The position numbers were made by a program, and so were the translations under genes. The notes beneath the pieces are model-generated. The model worked only from the letters and a program-made list of their open reading frames with translations, was not told the origin of the DNA and made no database searches. From assembly GCF_022870905.1 (NCBI RefSeq), contig NZ_CP091510.1:186001-250000 (forward strand): a stretch of DNA of 64,000 nt, written 5' to 3'. The stretch comes from Neisseria arctica (GTDB lineage: Bacteria; Pseudomonadota; Gammaproteobacteria; Burkholderiales; Neisseriaceae). This document shows positions 38,342 to 47,244 of the stretch, piece after piece; position 1 is the stretch's first letter; every line of letters starts with the position of its first letter.

Positions 38342-39499
38342 ATGAATACAGTCGACCGTCTCAGCCGCTTGATTGCCTTCGATACCACCAGCCGTTTGTC
38401 GAATCTGAATTTGATTCGCGATTGTGCCGATTATTTGGATTCTTTCGGGTTGAAACCGTGGCTGGCTTATAACGCCGACCAAACTAAAGCCAATCTGTTT
38501 GTTACCGTGCCGGCTGCAAACGGCAGTACGGAAGGCGGATTGATATTCAGCGGCCATACCGACGTTGTGCCGACAGACGGGCAAAAATGGTTGAGCGATC
38601 CTTATCAAGCGGATATTCGCGACGGCAGGCTTTACGGGCGGGGCAGTGCCGATATGAAAGGTTTTATCGCGTCCGTGTTGGCTGCCGTACCGGATATGGT
38701 GTCTGCCCGTTTGGATAAACCGCTGCATATTGCTTTGTCTTATGACGAGGAAATCGGTTGTTTGGGCGCGCCGGTGATGATTGGTGAGTTGCAGCGTCGG
38801 GGCCTTAGCCCGGAGTATTGTATAGTCGGCGAGCCTACTTCGATGCGTATGGTGGTGGCGCATAAAGGTATTCATACTTTCCGCTGCTGCGTGCACGGTA
38901 AGGCGGTTCATTCATCTTTAACGCCGCAAGGGGTGAATGCTATCGAATATGCGGCCAAGTTGATTGTGTTTATCAACGATTTGGCAGGCCGTCTGAAACA
39001 GCGTCATGATAACGACCCTGATTACGACGTACCGTTTTCCACACTAAGCGTGAATACGATTGGTGGTGGCATTGCCAGTAATATTGTGCCTCAGCTATGC
39101 GAGTTTGAATTTGATTACCGCAATTTGCCGCATATGACACCTGCCGATATTGTCGGGCCGATAGAAACCTATATCCGCGAAGTGCTTGAGCCGCAAATGA
39201 AGGTGATAGATGCGGCTTGCGGGATTGAAATGAAACATGGGGAAAATGTGCCGGCTATGCCCGAGGCTGAAGCACGGCTGCTGCATGATTTGATTAGCCG
39301 ATTGGTAGAAGACTCCCGCCGTTTGAAAGTAGCCTATGCCACCGAAGGCGGGCAGTTTCAGCAGGCCGGTATCCATACCGTGATTTGCGGGCCGGGCAGT
39401 ATCGAGCAGGCACATAAGCCGGATGAATATGTGGAGCTGGCGCAACTGGACCGTTGTGATGCATTTTTAAGAAAGCTGATTGCCGCATATAGCTGCTAG
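38342..39499 (+). CDS. argE: Acetylornithine deacetylase
   Basis: An M20-family zinc amidohydrolase of 385 residues that releases ornithine from N-acetylornithine in arginine synthesis. Metal-site motifs are GLIFSGHTDVVPTDGQKW, RGSADMKGFIASVLA and LSYDEEIGCLGAP, with the catalytic Glu-Glu. GEPTSMRMVVAHKGIHTFRC starts the dimerisation lid. The late STARTEGGQF-like block appears as YATEGGQFQQAGIHTVICGPG, with the HKPDEYVEL signature at the end. A DUS lies within the gene (about 38987). It is convergent with dnaJ across a DUS terminator. Confidence 0.92.
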   Translation: MNTVDRLSRLIAFDTTSRLSNLNLIRDCADYLDSFGLKPWLAYNADQTKANLFVTVPAANGSTEGGLIFSGHTDVVPTDGQKWLSDPYQADIRDGRLYGRGSADMKGFIASVLAAVPDMVSARLDKPLHIALSYDEEIGCLGAPVMIGELQRRGLSPEYCIVGEPTSMRMVVAHKGIHTFRCCVHGKAVHSSLTPQGVNAIEYAAKLIVFINDLAGRLKQRHDNDPDYDVPFSTLSVNTIGGGIASNIVPQLCEFEFDYRNLPHMTPADIVGPIETYIREVLEPQMKVIDAACGIEMKHGENVPAMPEAEARLLHDLISRLVEDSRRLKVAYATEGGQFQQAGIHTVICGPGSIEQAHKPDEYVELAQLDRCDAFLRKLIAAYSC

Positions 39500-39538
39500 A
39501 GATGCGCTAAAGCAGAAGTAGGAAGTATATTTTTCAGG

Positions 39539-39574
39539 AAAAATGCCGTCTGAAAATTTTCAGACGGCATTTTA
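39539..39574. terminator. Perfect inverted DUS terminator between argE and dnaJ
   Basis: AAAATGCCGTCTGAAAA is followed directly by its complement (39540-39573), a 34-base palindrome flanked by A- and T-rich sequence. Confidence 0.78.
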
Positions 39575-39667
39575 TTATTTTAGCCCGAATAACTGTTTAG
39601 CTGCGCGATGATAAAAAACGGACGGTTTTGGCAAACCATCCGTTTGATGTAGCGGATATTTCGGATA

Positions 39668-40798
39668 TTAGTCGAAAATATCACGAACTTTGTCAAAGAA
39701 AGATTTTTGACGCGGGGTTTGAGAGCGGTCAAGGCCGGTTGAAATTTTTTCAAATTCTTCCAGCAGCTCTTTTTGGCGCTCGGTCAGATTAATCGGCGTT
39801 TCCACTGCCACATGGCAATACAGGTCGCCCACCGCGCTGGAGCGCAGTGATTTGATACCTTTGCCCTTCACACGCATACGGCGGCCGGTTTGGGTTTCTT
39901 TGGGGATGCTCAATTTTACTTTGCCGTCTAATGTCGGTACTTCCACTTCGCCGCCCAAGGCCGCGATAGTGAAGCTGATGGGTAATTCGCAATGCAAATC
40001 CAAGCCGTTGCGCTCGAAGGTTTTGTGCTCTTTAACGCGCACGACAACATATAAATCTCCGGGAGGCGCGCCATTTAGGCCGGGTTCGCCTTCACCAGAT
40101 AGGCGGATACGTTGGCCGTCGTCGATGCCGGCAGGAATGTTGACTTCAACCGTTTTGCTGGTTTTTACACGGCCTTCGCCACGGCATTTAATACACGGAT
40201 CTTTGATTTCCTTACCTGAGCCGTGACAGGTTGGACAGGTTTGTTGCATTTGGAAAATGGCTTGGCGTACATGAATTGTGCCCGAACCGTGACAGGTTGA
40301 ACATGTGCTTGCCGAAGTGCCGGGTTTGGCACCGGAGCCGTGGCAGACATCACACTCTTCGTATGTGGGAACGGTAATACGTTTTTTCACACCGAGGGCG
40401 GCTTCTTCCAAAGAGATTTCCACCGCATATTGTAAATCTGCGCCTTGGTAATTTTGTTGGCGTCCGCCACCGGCCGCCCCGCCGAACATTTGGCTGAAAA
40501 TATCGCCGAAGTCGAAGCCTTGCGCGCCGCCGAATCCGCCAAAACCGCCGAATCCGCCCGCACCCATATTGGGGTCGACGCCCGCATGGCCATATTGGTC
40601 GTAGGCACTGCGTTTTTCTTTGTCTGAGAGAATGGCATAGGCTTGCTGGATTTCTTTGAATTTGGCCTCCGCCTCGGCATTATCCGGATTACGGTCGGGA
40701 TGATATTTCATGGCAAGTTTGCGGTAGGCCTTTTTGATTTCTTCATCGCTGGCACTACGTGCAACGCCTAAGGTTTCGTAAAAGTCTTTATTGCTCAT
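39668..40798 (-). CDS. dnaJ: Chaperone DnaJ (Hsp40)
   Basis: A co-chaperone of DnaK, 376 residues, with full type I architecture. The J-domain ([20 protein letters not shown]) contains the HPD motif in [10 protein letters not shown] Gly/Phe-rich linker follows ([20 protein letters not shown]). Four zinc-finger repeats are [24 protein letters not shown] and CIKCRGEG. The C-terminal substrate-binding beta domains contain [19 protein letters not shown]. The ATG at 40798 starts the canonical N-terminus; a longer frame upstream is rejected. dnaK and grpE are not adjacent. Confidence 0.97.
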   Translation of the reverse strand: MSNKDFYETLGVARSASDEEIKKAYRKLAMKYHPDRNPDNAEAEAKFKEIQQAYAILSDKEKRSAYDQYGHAGVDPNMGAGGFGGFGGFGGAQGFDFGDIFSQMFGGAAGGGRQQNYQGADLQYAVEISLEEAALGVKKRITVPTYEECDVCHGSGAKPGTSASTCSTCHGSGTIHVRQAIFQMQQTCPTCHGSGKEIKDPCIKCRGEGRVKTSKTVEVNIPAGIDDGQRIRLSGEGEPGLNGAPPGDLYVVVRVKEHKTFERNGLDLHCELPISFTIAALGGEVEVPTLDGKVKLSIPKETQTGRRMRVKGKGIKSLRSSAVGDLYCHVAVETPINLTERQKELLEEFEKISTGLDRSQTPRQKSFFDKVRDIFD

Positions 40799-41224
40799 AA
40801 TTGTTTCAAGATGTAAGGGTTTGATTGCGGCTGAATATGTGGGCTGATGGGAAAAACTCAAGGGGGCGGATAAATTTATCGTATTTTCAGACGGCATCTG
40901 ATGATGGTGCCGCGCTGAATAGATGGCTTAACTTCTTGGATGGGTGTTTCGCAAACAGCTACTTAGATAAGAATTTGGTTTGGCAGGGGATTGTTTACCG
41001 TGCAGTGGGAAATATTGTCTGTGAGGTTTCACAATTTATCGGAAAGCATAAGCAAGCGGTTTGCATAATTTTAATATGGCTGACTTTAGATGCCGTCTGA
41101 AAATTGATATGCGGAATTATATTGTGCTTTGAATTTGAATTATTAAAGATCTGCACCGTTATTTTTCAGACGGCTTGTAGAGTGCTGAAACGGTGCAGTA
41201 CTTAATCAGGGAATGGAATACAAA
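40799..41224. other. DUS-rich spacer between dnaJ and the Sel1 gene
   Basis: A 426-bp gap without a supported gene. It has three DUS: reverse at about 40885, forward at about 41090 and reverse at about 41165. A 10-bp inverted repeat (CTGCACCGTT at 41151, AACGGTGCAG at 41189) encloses the third DUS. A 91-codon plus-strand open frame here lacks a ribosome site and is not called. Confidence 0.5.
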
Positions 41225-42658
41225 TTATTTGGATATGATGCTTTGCCGCCATTTCTGAAGAAGTTTGAGCAAGGCTTCGGGGTGGGGGTGGCCGTTGTCA
41301 ATTGCCTTTTGCAGCCAGATACAGGCAGTAGCGGTATCGGGGGAGACGCCGGCTCCGTGATAGTAAAGACATGCCAAATTGTATTGGGCCATGGTGTCGT
41401 TTTGGCGGGCGGCTTGCTCAAACCAATAGGCAGCTTGGGTCATATCGGTATCTACGCCTTGTCCGTTGTAATACATCATGCCCAAATTGGTTTGCGCTTT
41501 GTTGTGGCCTTGTTTCGCGGCCTCAAGATAAAGACGGTGGGCTTGGGCATAATCGGGAGGAGTAGAGAGGCCGTAGTGGCAAGAGAAAGCTTTTTGATAG
41601 ATTTGTTCGATATGCTGGTGTTGTAATACCTGTTGTTTGGTTTGTTCGTAGGTGTTGTTTGCTTTTAATGCTTCTGCTGCCAGTTGTTTTTGGCGGGCAA
41701 TTAAATCTCCCTGTTGTGCGGCTTGGTCGTAATATTGGTCGGCCAAGACTGTATCGGCGGTTACGCCCAAGCCGTAGCGGTAAATATCTCCCAACAGACG
41801 TAAGGCCAATGGGTGTTTGTGTTGTGCGGCATTTTCGGCATGGCTTCGGGCAAGGGCTGGGTTTCGTTCGGAATGCCGCCCGGTAAGGTATTGTTCTGCC
41901 AATATCGCATCGGCATGGGTATCGCCGTGTTCTGCCGCTTTTTTTAGCCACGCCAGTGCGGTTGCCGGATCGGCAGCAAGGCCATGGCCGCCGTGCAATA
42001 AGATTTCTCCAAGGGCGGTTTGTGCGGAAATAAGCTCCGCTTCCGCAGCTTGCCGAAAATGATAGGCTGCAGCTTCCCAATCGGTATGAACGCTTTGTCC
42101 GTAGCGGTATTGGTTGCCAAGTTGCCAATGTGCGGGCGGAAAGTTTTGCGCCGCCGCTTGCCGGTAGTATTGATGGGCTGCGGCGGGATCGGGCGTAGCT
42201 GCGTGTTGATAGTATTGGGCAAGGCTGTATTGGCCGTAAGGATGCCCTTGTTCGGCAGTCCTGCTGGCCCATTTAAATACTTGATCTGTATGGTGTTGTA
42301 TTTGATAGTATTCGAGCAGGTGGAGCTGGGCGGCAAGCAAACCGGATTCGGCCAGTTGTTCATAAGAATCTAACAGATCTGCCGTATTGATGCCTTGGTT
42401 TTCCTGCCATTGCAGCAAATTATATCGGGCGAAAAGATGCCCTTGATTGGCAGCTTTTTCGAGTAGTTTGAGGGCCTCGGGTATGTCGGCAGCGATACCG
42501 TTGCCATAGAAGTAACAGCCGGCCAATTGGAATTGTGCTTCAGGGTGACCTGAAGCGGCTGCTTGTTGCAATAAAGGTAATGCCTGAAAGTAATCGGGAG
42601 GTGTGGTGCGTAGGTGGGCAAGAGCGTGTTGGAATAATTTTTCACTTGTTGTATTCAT
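41225..42658 (-). CDS. Sel1-like repeat protein
   Basis: A 477-residue protein made almost entirely of Sel1-like (SLR) helical repeats of about 36 residues. The pattern is AxxxLGxxYxxGxGVxxDxxxAxxWxxxAAxxG, for example PEAQFQLAGCYFYGNGIAAD, LAWLKKAAEHGDTHADAILA and KAQTNLGMMYYNGQGVDTDM. At least ten units can be followed, and unlike the TPR-DUF2971 gene they are well diverged. There is no signal peptide, so a cytoplasmic scaffold is likely. SLR proteins mediate protein-protein contacts in envelope biogenesis and signalling; the partner is unknown. It borders the capsule locus but is not clearly part of it. Confidence 0.88.
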   Translation of the reverse strand: MNTTSEKLFQHALAHLRTTPPDYFQALPLLQQAAASGHPEAQFQLAGCYFYGNGIAADIPEALKLLEKAANQGHLFARYNLLQWQENQGINTADLLDSYEQLAESGLLAAQLHLLEYYQIQHHTDQVFKWASRTAEQGHPYGQYSLAQYYQHAATPDPAAAHQYYRQAAAQNFPPAHWQLGNQYRYGQSVHTDWEAAAYHFRQAAEAELISAQTALGEILLHGGHGLAADPATALAWLKKAAEHGDTHADAILAEQYLTGRHSERNPALARSHAENAAQHKHPLALRLLGDIYRYGLGVTADTVLADQYYDQAAQQGDLIARQKQLAAEALKANNTYEQTKQQVLQHQHIEQIYQKAFSCHYGLSTPPDYAQAHRLYLEAAKQGHNKAQTNLGMMYYNGQGVDTDMTQAAYWFEQAARQNDTMAQYNLACLYYHGAGVSPDTATACIWLQKAIDNGHPHPEALLKLLQKWRQSIISK

Positions 42659-42852
42659 AATATATCAATAATGGCAGGGGGCGGCGGATATTAAAGTACT
42701 GTAATGATGAAATATACAGCCTCTCTTTGCTCATGCGGTATTAGAGTAAATTTGAAGATTTATTTCTGTATCTATGATTGTGCAGCAGTCGAAAGGTATT
42801 CGGAGGGTTACTTTAACGGATAGAACCATGAAGATTTAATGGGACATCATAC

Positions 42853-42883
42853 AAAAAAACTGCTGCTTAGTCAGCAGCAGTTT
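42853..42883 (-). terminator. Intrinsic terminator overlapping the kpsS stop codon
   Basis: On the minus strand, AAACTGCTGCT and AGCAGCAGTTT form an 11-bp stem followed by seven T. The stop codon (42867-42869) lies at the loop-stem boundary, so the first arm encodes the last residues of KpsS. Confidence 0.85.
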
Positions 42884-44159
42884 CCACTGGAGCGTGGCAT
42901 GTCGTATGGTTTTCCGAGATTGTGTGAGTTATATGGTCAGGCAGGTTGACACGGCTGTAAAAGCTGCCATTTATTTGGGTAACATTGATATGGTACATCC
43001 GATAGGCGTGGAAGTATTCAGCATTCGGCTTTTGGGGGTTTTTCCAAAAATCTGCTAATTTGTTTTGGTCTGTAATCCCGGGAATGTCATAACTGGCTCG
43101 CCCCATAATTTTGACCGGCATATTATGGATGAGTGCGGATAAACCGCTGGTGCTGTTGATGGTAATCATACCAATGCCGTAGCGGAGCAATACCGGTAAC
43201 GGAACATCGCGCACATAAAAGATTTTATTACGGCGTTCGGGGTGTTTCTTTAAGAATTTTTTGATGTCTTTTTGATAATCGATAAAGCCTCTATCCATCG
43301 GATGGTGTTTAACGATCAAGGTGACGTCTTTCGGAGCATGTAAAGCGAATGAATCCAAAACATGGTAAAGAAAATTTCGTACGGATGAAAAATCACTGTG
43401 TACGCGTACTTGGCTGTCATTAAATACCTGCAACGGTAAAATGTAGAATCGGCCAAACTTTCCACTCTTTACCTGCTCTGCAAATTTGTGGTCTTTAAAC
43501 CAATAGTTGGCACGTTTGAAACCGGATAAAGTCCAAGAGCGGATGTAGTGCCCGATATCGAAATGACGATGGTGGATATAGTTTGGGTATTTACGTTTGA
43601 ACAGATTAGCTGCTGCGTAATAGATTATGGCCGCACGAGCCATAGGCAGGAATCCTCCGGGGACAGAGGGTGGTTCGTGGTAATTTTGTTCTTTTAATTT
43701 CGGATAGGCTTGTTTGAAAAAATCGACTTTCCGCGGCAGTGGGGAATAATCGTTTACGCCTTGTTCTTCTAAGGTAATATAAAAAGGTCGGAAATATCCT
43801 TCTTCAAAGGCCCAAAAGCTCAGATTTTCGGTGTGATCCGCCAATTCCTTAGCAATCAAATGGTAAGGACGTGTATCGCCGAAGCAGACAAGCGCATCGA
43901 TTTGATGGCGTGAAATAAAATCGTTTAGAAATGTGTCGAAGGTTTGGTGGGTGCCTTGATAGCCGAATGTATCGGGTGTGGTTGCGGGATAAAATACTTC
44001 ATCACCGTAGTTAAAGTTGATTTTAAAAACAGTTTTCCCTTGTTTTTTCAACCATTGGGCAAATTGATAGAAAAAGTCACCTAGCGGGCCTTGTAATAAC
44101 AAGATACGGTTTGCCGATGAGGTTAATTTTTCTAAATTACTGGCAATGGAGTCAGGCAT
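42867..44159 (-). CDS. kpsS: Capsule Kdo-linker transferase KpsS (LipB/CtrF)
   Basis: A 430-residue member of the KpsS/LipB family. In group 2 capsule systems KpsS adds the first beta-Kdo to the lyso-phosphatidylglycerol anchor, and KpsC extends the linker. Recognisable parts are ILLLQGPLGDFFYQFAQWLK, KINFNYGDEVFYPA, FWAFEEGYFRPFYITLEEQG and the nucleotide-sugar site region TLIVKHHPMDRGFIDYQK plus ITINSTSGLSALIHNMPVKI. It is the last gene of the minus-strand capsule operon, 48 bp after kpsC, and its stop lies inside the terminator. It corresponds to region B of the meningococcal capsule locus. Confidence 0.93.
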   Translation of the reverse strand: MPDSIASNLEKLTSSANRILLLQGPLGDFFYQFAQWLKKQGKTVFKINFNYGDEVFYPATTPDTFGYQGTHQTFDTFLNDFISRHQIDALVCFGDTRPYHLIAKELADHTENLSFWAFEEGYFRPFYITLEEQGVNDYSPLPRKVDFFKQAYPKLKEQNYHEPPSVPGGFLPMARAAIIYYAAANLFKRKYPNYIHHRHFDIGHYIRSWTLSGFKRANYWFKDHKFAEQVKSGKFGRFYILPLQVFNDSQVRVHSDFSSVRNFLYHVLDSFALHAPKDVTLIVKHHPMDRGFIDYQKDIKKFLKKHPERRNKIFYVRDVPLPVLLRYGIGMITINSTSGLSALIHNMPVKIMGRASYDIPGITDQNKLADFWKNPQKPNAEYFHAYRMYHINVTQINGSFYSRVNLPDHITHTISENHTTCHAPVETAAD

Positions 44160-44207
44160 AACAAGCGGTTATAAAAATAGATGGGCGGTCTAATATATAA
44201 CAAACTT

Positions 44208-46241
44208 TCATTTGAGTGAAAGGTAAAGCTGTTTTAATTTTCCCAATTGCTTGCTCAGCCAATTTCTATGTAGCAGATTGTTGCTTTTTTGCATACTTTT
44301 TTGTTTTTTAATAACTTCTATTGATATATCTGGTGTTATTAATCTACGGGTTTCTGGGTGGATGTAACTTGGATAGTGTATGAGCGTGCCTGCAATCAAT
44401 TCTTCTAAACTCAATTTCCGACTGCGTCGGTCAATGGGTAAAAAATCATGTGTTAAGCCCCAGCCGGCATAGAAGGGTAGGCCGTAGCAATAAACCTGCT
44501 TGCCCCGTAAAAGCGCTTCAAAGCCGGTTAATGAAGTCATCGTATGTACTTCATCTGCATGTTCTAAGCAGGTGAGGATATCTATTTCCGCTACAATTTG
44601 GTCAGCATAAGATTTTGCATCCTTATCTGATACCCCACCGATACGGTTGCCGCTGACTACATCGGGGTGAGGCTTATACAAAATATAAGCATTAGGATTG
44701 GTTACTCGTACGGTTTTTAGTAATTCTAAGTTGGTATAGATGGTGGGAGAACCGTAGCGGATCGAAGCATCATCTTCTACCTGGCCGGGTACCAGCAAAA
44801 CTTTTTTATCGGTAGTAGGAAGCTGTAAGTCTGAACCTCCGATGTTGTATTTTGTAATTGCTGATTCTGTTAGGCTTTGCCGTAATAATAATGCCGTCTG
44901 AATGTCATTTTCTTCAAAGTGTTGGTTTTGTAGGATATATTCCAATCGAGACGGTGTTTGGGCATTGAAATAAATGCCTATATCATCAATAACCAATGAC
45001 AGCGGTGGCACTAAGTTGGAACCAAGGCCGACAGAGCGGATAAAACCGTCTTCCATACGCAGTAGGGGGAGATTATTTTTAGCTGCATAAGTAGCCAGGT
45101 CATCATGGCCGCGCCCCCATGCAAGCAAGCGGGCTTTAGGAGAAAGCTGTTTTTTTTGTAGGCTTTTTAAGGAAGGAACAAAATGTAGACGGCAGGAAGG
45201 TACATTGAAAAAAGGCTTCATAACAGCCCGTTTCCACAGAGACATCCCGATACAGTAAATATCGCCACGTAGTTTTTCATTCAAGCGGCGGGCAGCCGTT
45301 AAATAATTGATAACATCAAATAGAGAGCCGGTTTCACCGGTATAAGGGTTGATATACCGGCTGTATTGTAAATATGCACCGGCAAATAATTGTTCTAATG
45401 AGCAGGAAATACGTCGCCGGCTGTCGAGCAGGCGGGAAATATCAGGATGACGGTCATCACTGACTCCCCAGCCTGCATACCACGGTAGGCCAAAAGTGAT
45501 AACAGGCTTGCCGCATAGCAAGCCTTCAAATCCCATTTGAGAGGTAACACAGTAAATCTTATCAACCGCTTGCAAGAGAGAAATAGGGTTGATATCTTCC
45601 GCCAGTATACGAATATTCGATTGGTGTGGCGGTGTGGTCAGATAGCCTTTTTTCTTTCCACTTAAAACATCCGGGTGGGTTTTAATCCAAATTTCGGCAT
45701 CAGGGTTTTCGGATAGAGCGGCTTCCAGCATTTGGGTGAACGTTTGCTCATCGGCAGCACCGTATTTTACCGCCATATCGCCAAATGTTTGGTCAATAAC
45801 CAATACGATTTGTTTTTCAGACGGCATGATTTTATGGGTAAGGCCGTCTGAAAAATCAGGAGCATGGTTATATTTGGAAAGGCGATTATTTACAATCAGA
45901 TCAATAGCCTGACGGCTTTGTTCCAATATTTCAGACGGCATTTGGTCTGATTGGAGAAGTAAGTGTTCTAAACGTGATGGACGGGTGGTGTCGTAATAAA
46001 TACCTAAATCATCAATTACCATCGAAAAAGACGGCCAGCCTTCAACACCCAAACCCAATGAACGGAGAAAGCCGTCTTCAAGATAAATGATAGGTTTTTT
46101 TAATACTGAGTGTATCCAGTGTTCACGGTTAGGATGTTTTTTCCCCCATAAAAGAAATTTTCCTTTACCCTGTTGTCCAGCGTGAAGGAGGAGATGGAGT
46201 TGTTTTTGTTGGCGCAATAGTCCTAAGCTTGAAGGATACAT
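44208..46241 (-). CDS. kpsC: Capsule Kdo-linker polymerase KpsC (LipA/CtrE)
   Basis: A 677-residue two-module KpsC/LipA protein that extends the poly-beta-Kdo linker joining the capsule to its lipid. The two tandem homologous Kdo-transferase modules are easily seen. Module one has IIYLEDGFLRSLGLGVEGWP, IWIKTHPDVLSGKKKG and MGFEGLLCGKPVITFGLPWY. Module two has LLRMEDGFIRSVGLGSNLVP, YILYKPHPDVVSGNR and TGFEALLRGKQVYCYGLPFY. It lies 2 bp after the CgeB-like transferase and 48 bp before kpsS. Four DUS copies lie in its coding region (about 44892, 45817, 45841, 45927), unusual density for one gene. Confidence 0.94.
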   Translation of the reverse strand: MYPSSLGLLRQQKQLHLLLHAGQQGKGKFLLWGKKHPNREHWIHSVLKKPIIYLEDGFLRSLGLGVEGWPSFSMVIDDLGIYYDTTRPSRLEHLLLQSDQMPSEILEQSRQAIDLIVNNRLSKYNHAPDFSDGLTHKIMPSEKQIVLVIDQTFGDMAVKYGAADEQTFTQMLEAALSENPDAEIWIKTHPDVLSGKKKGYLTTPPHQSNIRILAEDINPISLLQAVDKIYCVTSQMGFEGLLCGKPVITFGLPWYAGWGVSDDRHPDISRLLDSRRRISCSLEQLFAGAYLQYSRYINPYTGETGSLFDVINYLTAARRLNEKLRGDIYCIGMSLWKRAVMKPFFNVPSCRLHFVPSLKSLQKKQLSPKARLLAWGRGHDDLATYAAKNNLPLLRMEDGFIRSVGLGSNLVPPLSLVIDDIGIYFNAQTPSRLEYILQNQHFEENDIQTALLLRQSLTESAITKYNIGGSDLQLPTTDKKVLLVPGQVEDDASIRYGSPTIYTNLELLKTVRVTNPNAYILYKPHPDVVSGNRIGGVSDKDAKSYADQIVAEIDILTCLEHADEVHTMTSLTGFEALLRGKQVYCYGLPFYAGWGLTHDFLPIDRRSRKLSLEELIAGTLIHYPSYIHPETRRLITPDISIEVIKKQKSMQKSNNLLHRNWLSKQLGKLKQLYLSLK

Positions 46242-46243
46242 AA

Positions 46244-47224
46244 TTATTTTGAATTGGCTATAACGGATTGAATGTTTTGTAAAAACTTGTTCCAGGTGAA
46301 GTTGTTCAAAACAAAATCCGCCCCCGCTTTGGCCATTTCCAAATCATTTTTAGACGGTCCGTACTTCAAACGTTCAAACAAAGCTACCGCTTCATCTTCA
46401 TTGTTTACGATATGGCAATAGTCTTTAAATAACCTATCCATTGCCATGCTGGGTGTAGAAACTAAAATACCGCCGCAAGCCAAAATTTCCACCACCCGCC
46501 GTGAAAACATAGTGGGCGAATCTTCAATCGTGTTTACATTCAGCGACACTGCAAAACGGCGGTAGATATCGGCGGTTTGCGCATAATCTAAAGCCGGCAT
46601 GATTTTCAGGCCGAATTCCTGCCCGGGATAACGGTAGTTGTCTGATTTTCTGTCTGAATTGCGGTCGAAAACCGTAACCGGCAAACCTGCTTTCAAGGCC
46701 GCAGAAAACAGCATTTCCTGACGTTCACGACGTTTGCCGTGGATATGCCTGCTGAAACTGCCGACAAAATTCGCCTCCAATTGCCGGAAGTTAAACCCCT
46801 GATAGTTATGAATACGGGGCTGGACGGGAAACATCGCCACATCAACCGTGGTTGAAGCGGGCACCACCGCACGATACCGCTCCACACAATTTTCATCCAC
46901 AGTAAAAATATGGTCGAAATGTTTGGCAGAATCGATAAAACGGTCGAAATGAACCGAATCTTCTTTATTCCAAAAAACGGTAGGAATCCCCTTATCTTTC
47001 GCGGCCTGAACCAAACGCACCAGTTTTTCGTTGGTACGTTTGGGGTGGTCGGGATAGGAGGCGATTTTGAATTTCCAGCGGTTTTTATAGCCGTTCCAGG
47101 CGGACTCGACAAAAATAACAGGCTTATTTTGACTACTTAACCACCACCAAGCCTTTTGGCAACTAATATTTTCTAAGCACAAGGATTGATGGGTTAGATT
47201 GTCACTAATTAAATAGATTTTCAT
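46244..47224 (-). CDS. CgeB-like glycosyltransferase (capsule)
   Basis: A 326-residue protein of the CgeB-type GT-B group (DUF3880 plus a glycosyltransferase C-domain). The N-terminal part has VIFVESAWNGYKNRWKFKIA and VFWNKEDSVHFDRFIDSAKH, then FDHIFTVDENCVERYRAVVP. The C-terminal sugar-nucleotide part is SLNVNTIEDSPTMFSRRVVE then ILACGGILVSTPSMAMDRLF. The donor and acceptor are unknown. It lies directly before kpsC (2-bp gap) and its base composition is close to the backbone, unlike the AT-rich genes upstream. It probably adds a sugar to the linker or repeat unit. Confidence 0.82.
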   Translation of the reverse strand: MKIYLISDNLTHQSLCLENISCQKAWWWLSSQNKPVIFVESAWNGYKNRWKFKIASYPDHPKRTNEKLVRLVQAAKDKGIPTVFWNKEDSVHFDRFIDSAKHFDHIFTVDENCVERYRAVVPASTTVDVAMFPVQPRIHNYQGFNFRQLEANFVGSFSRHIHGKRRERQEMLFSAALKAGLPVTVFDRNSDRKSDNYRYPGQEFGLKIMPALDYAQTADIYRRFAVSLNVNTIEDSPTMFSRRVVEILACGGILVSTPSMAMDRLFKDYCHIVNNEDEAVALFERLKYGPSKNDLEMAKAGADFVLNNFTWNKFLQNIQSVIANSK

Positions 47225-47244
47225 ATGTTATTTAAGCAATATTG

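Noticed and set aside
40825..41100. A 91-codon plus-strand open frame after dnaJ
   Set aside because: It crosses a DUS, has no ribosome site, and the product resembles no protein I know.
41523..42272. A 249-codon minus-strand open frame within the Sel1 gene
   Set aside because: It overlaps the Sel1 repeats in another frame; the Arg/Pro/Ser-rich product looks like a frame shadow and the Sel1 frame has clear family repeats.
45817..45855. Opposed DUS inside kpsC as a terminator
   Set aside because: Both copies are translated within an intact, conserved coding region; they are recorded as uptake signals only.
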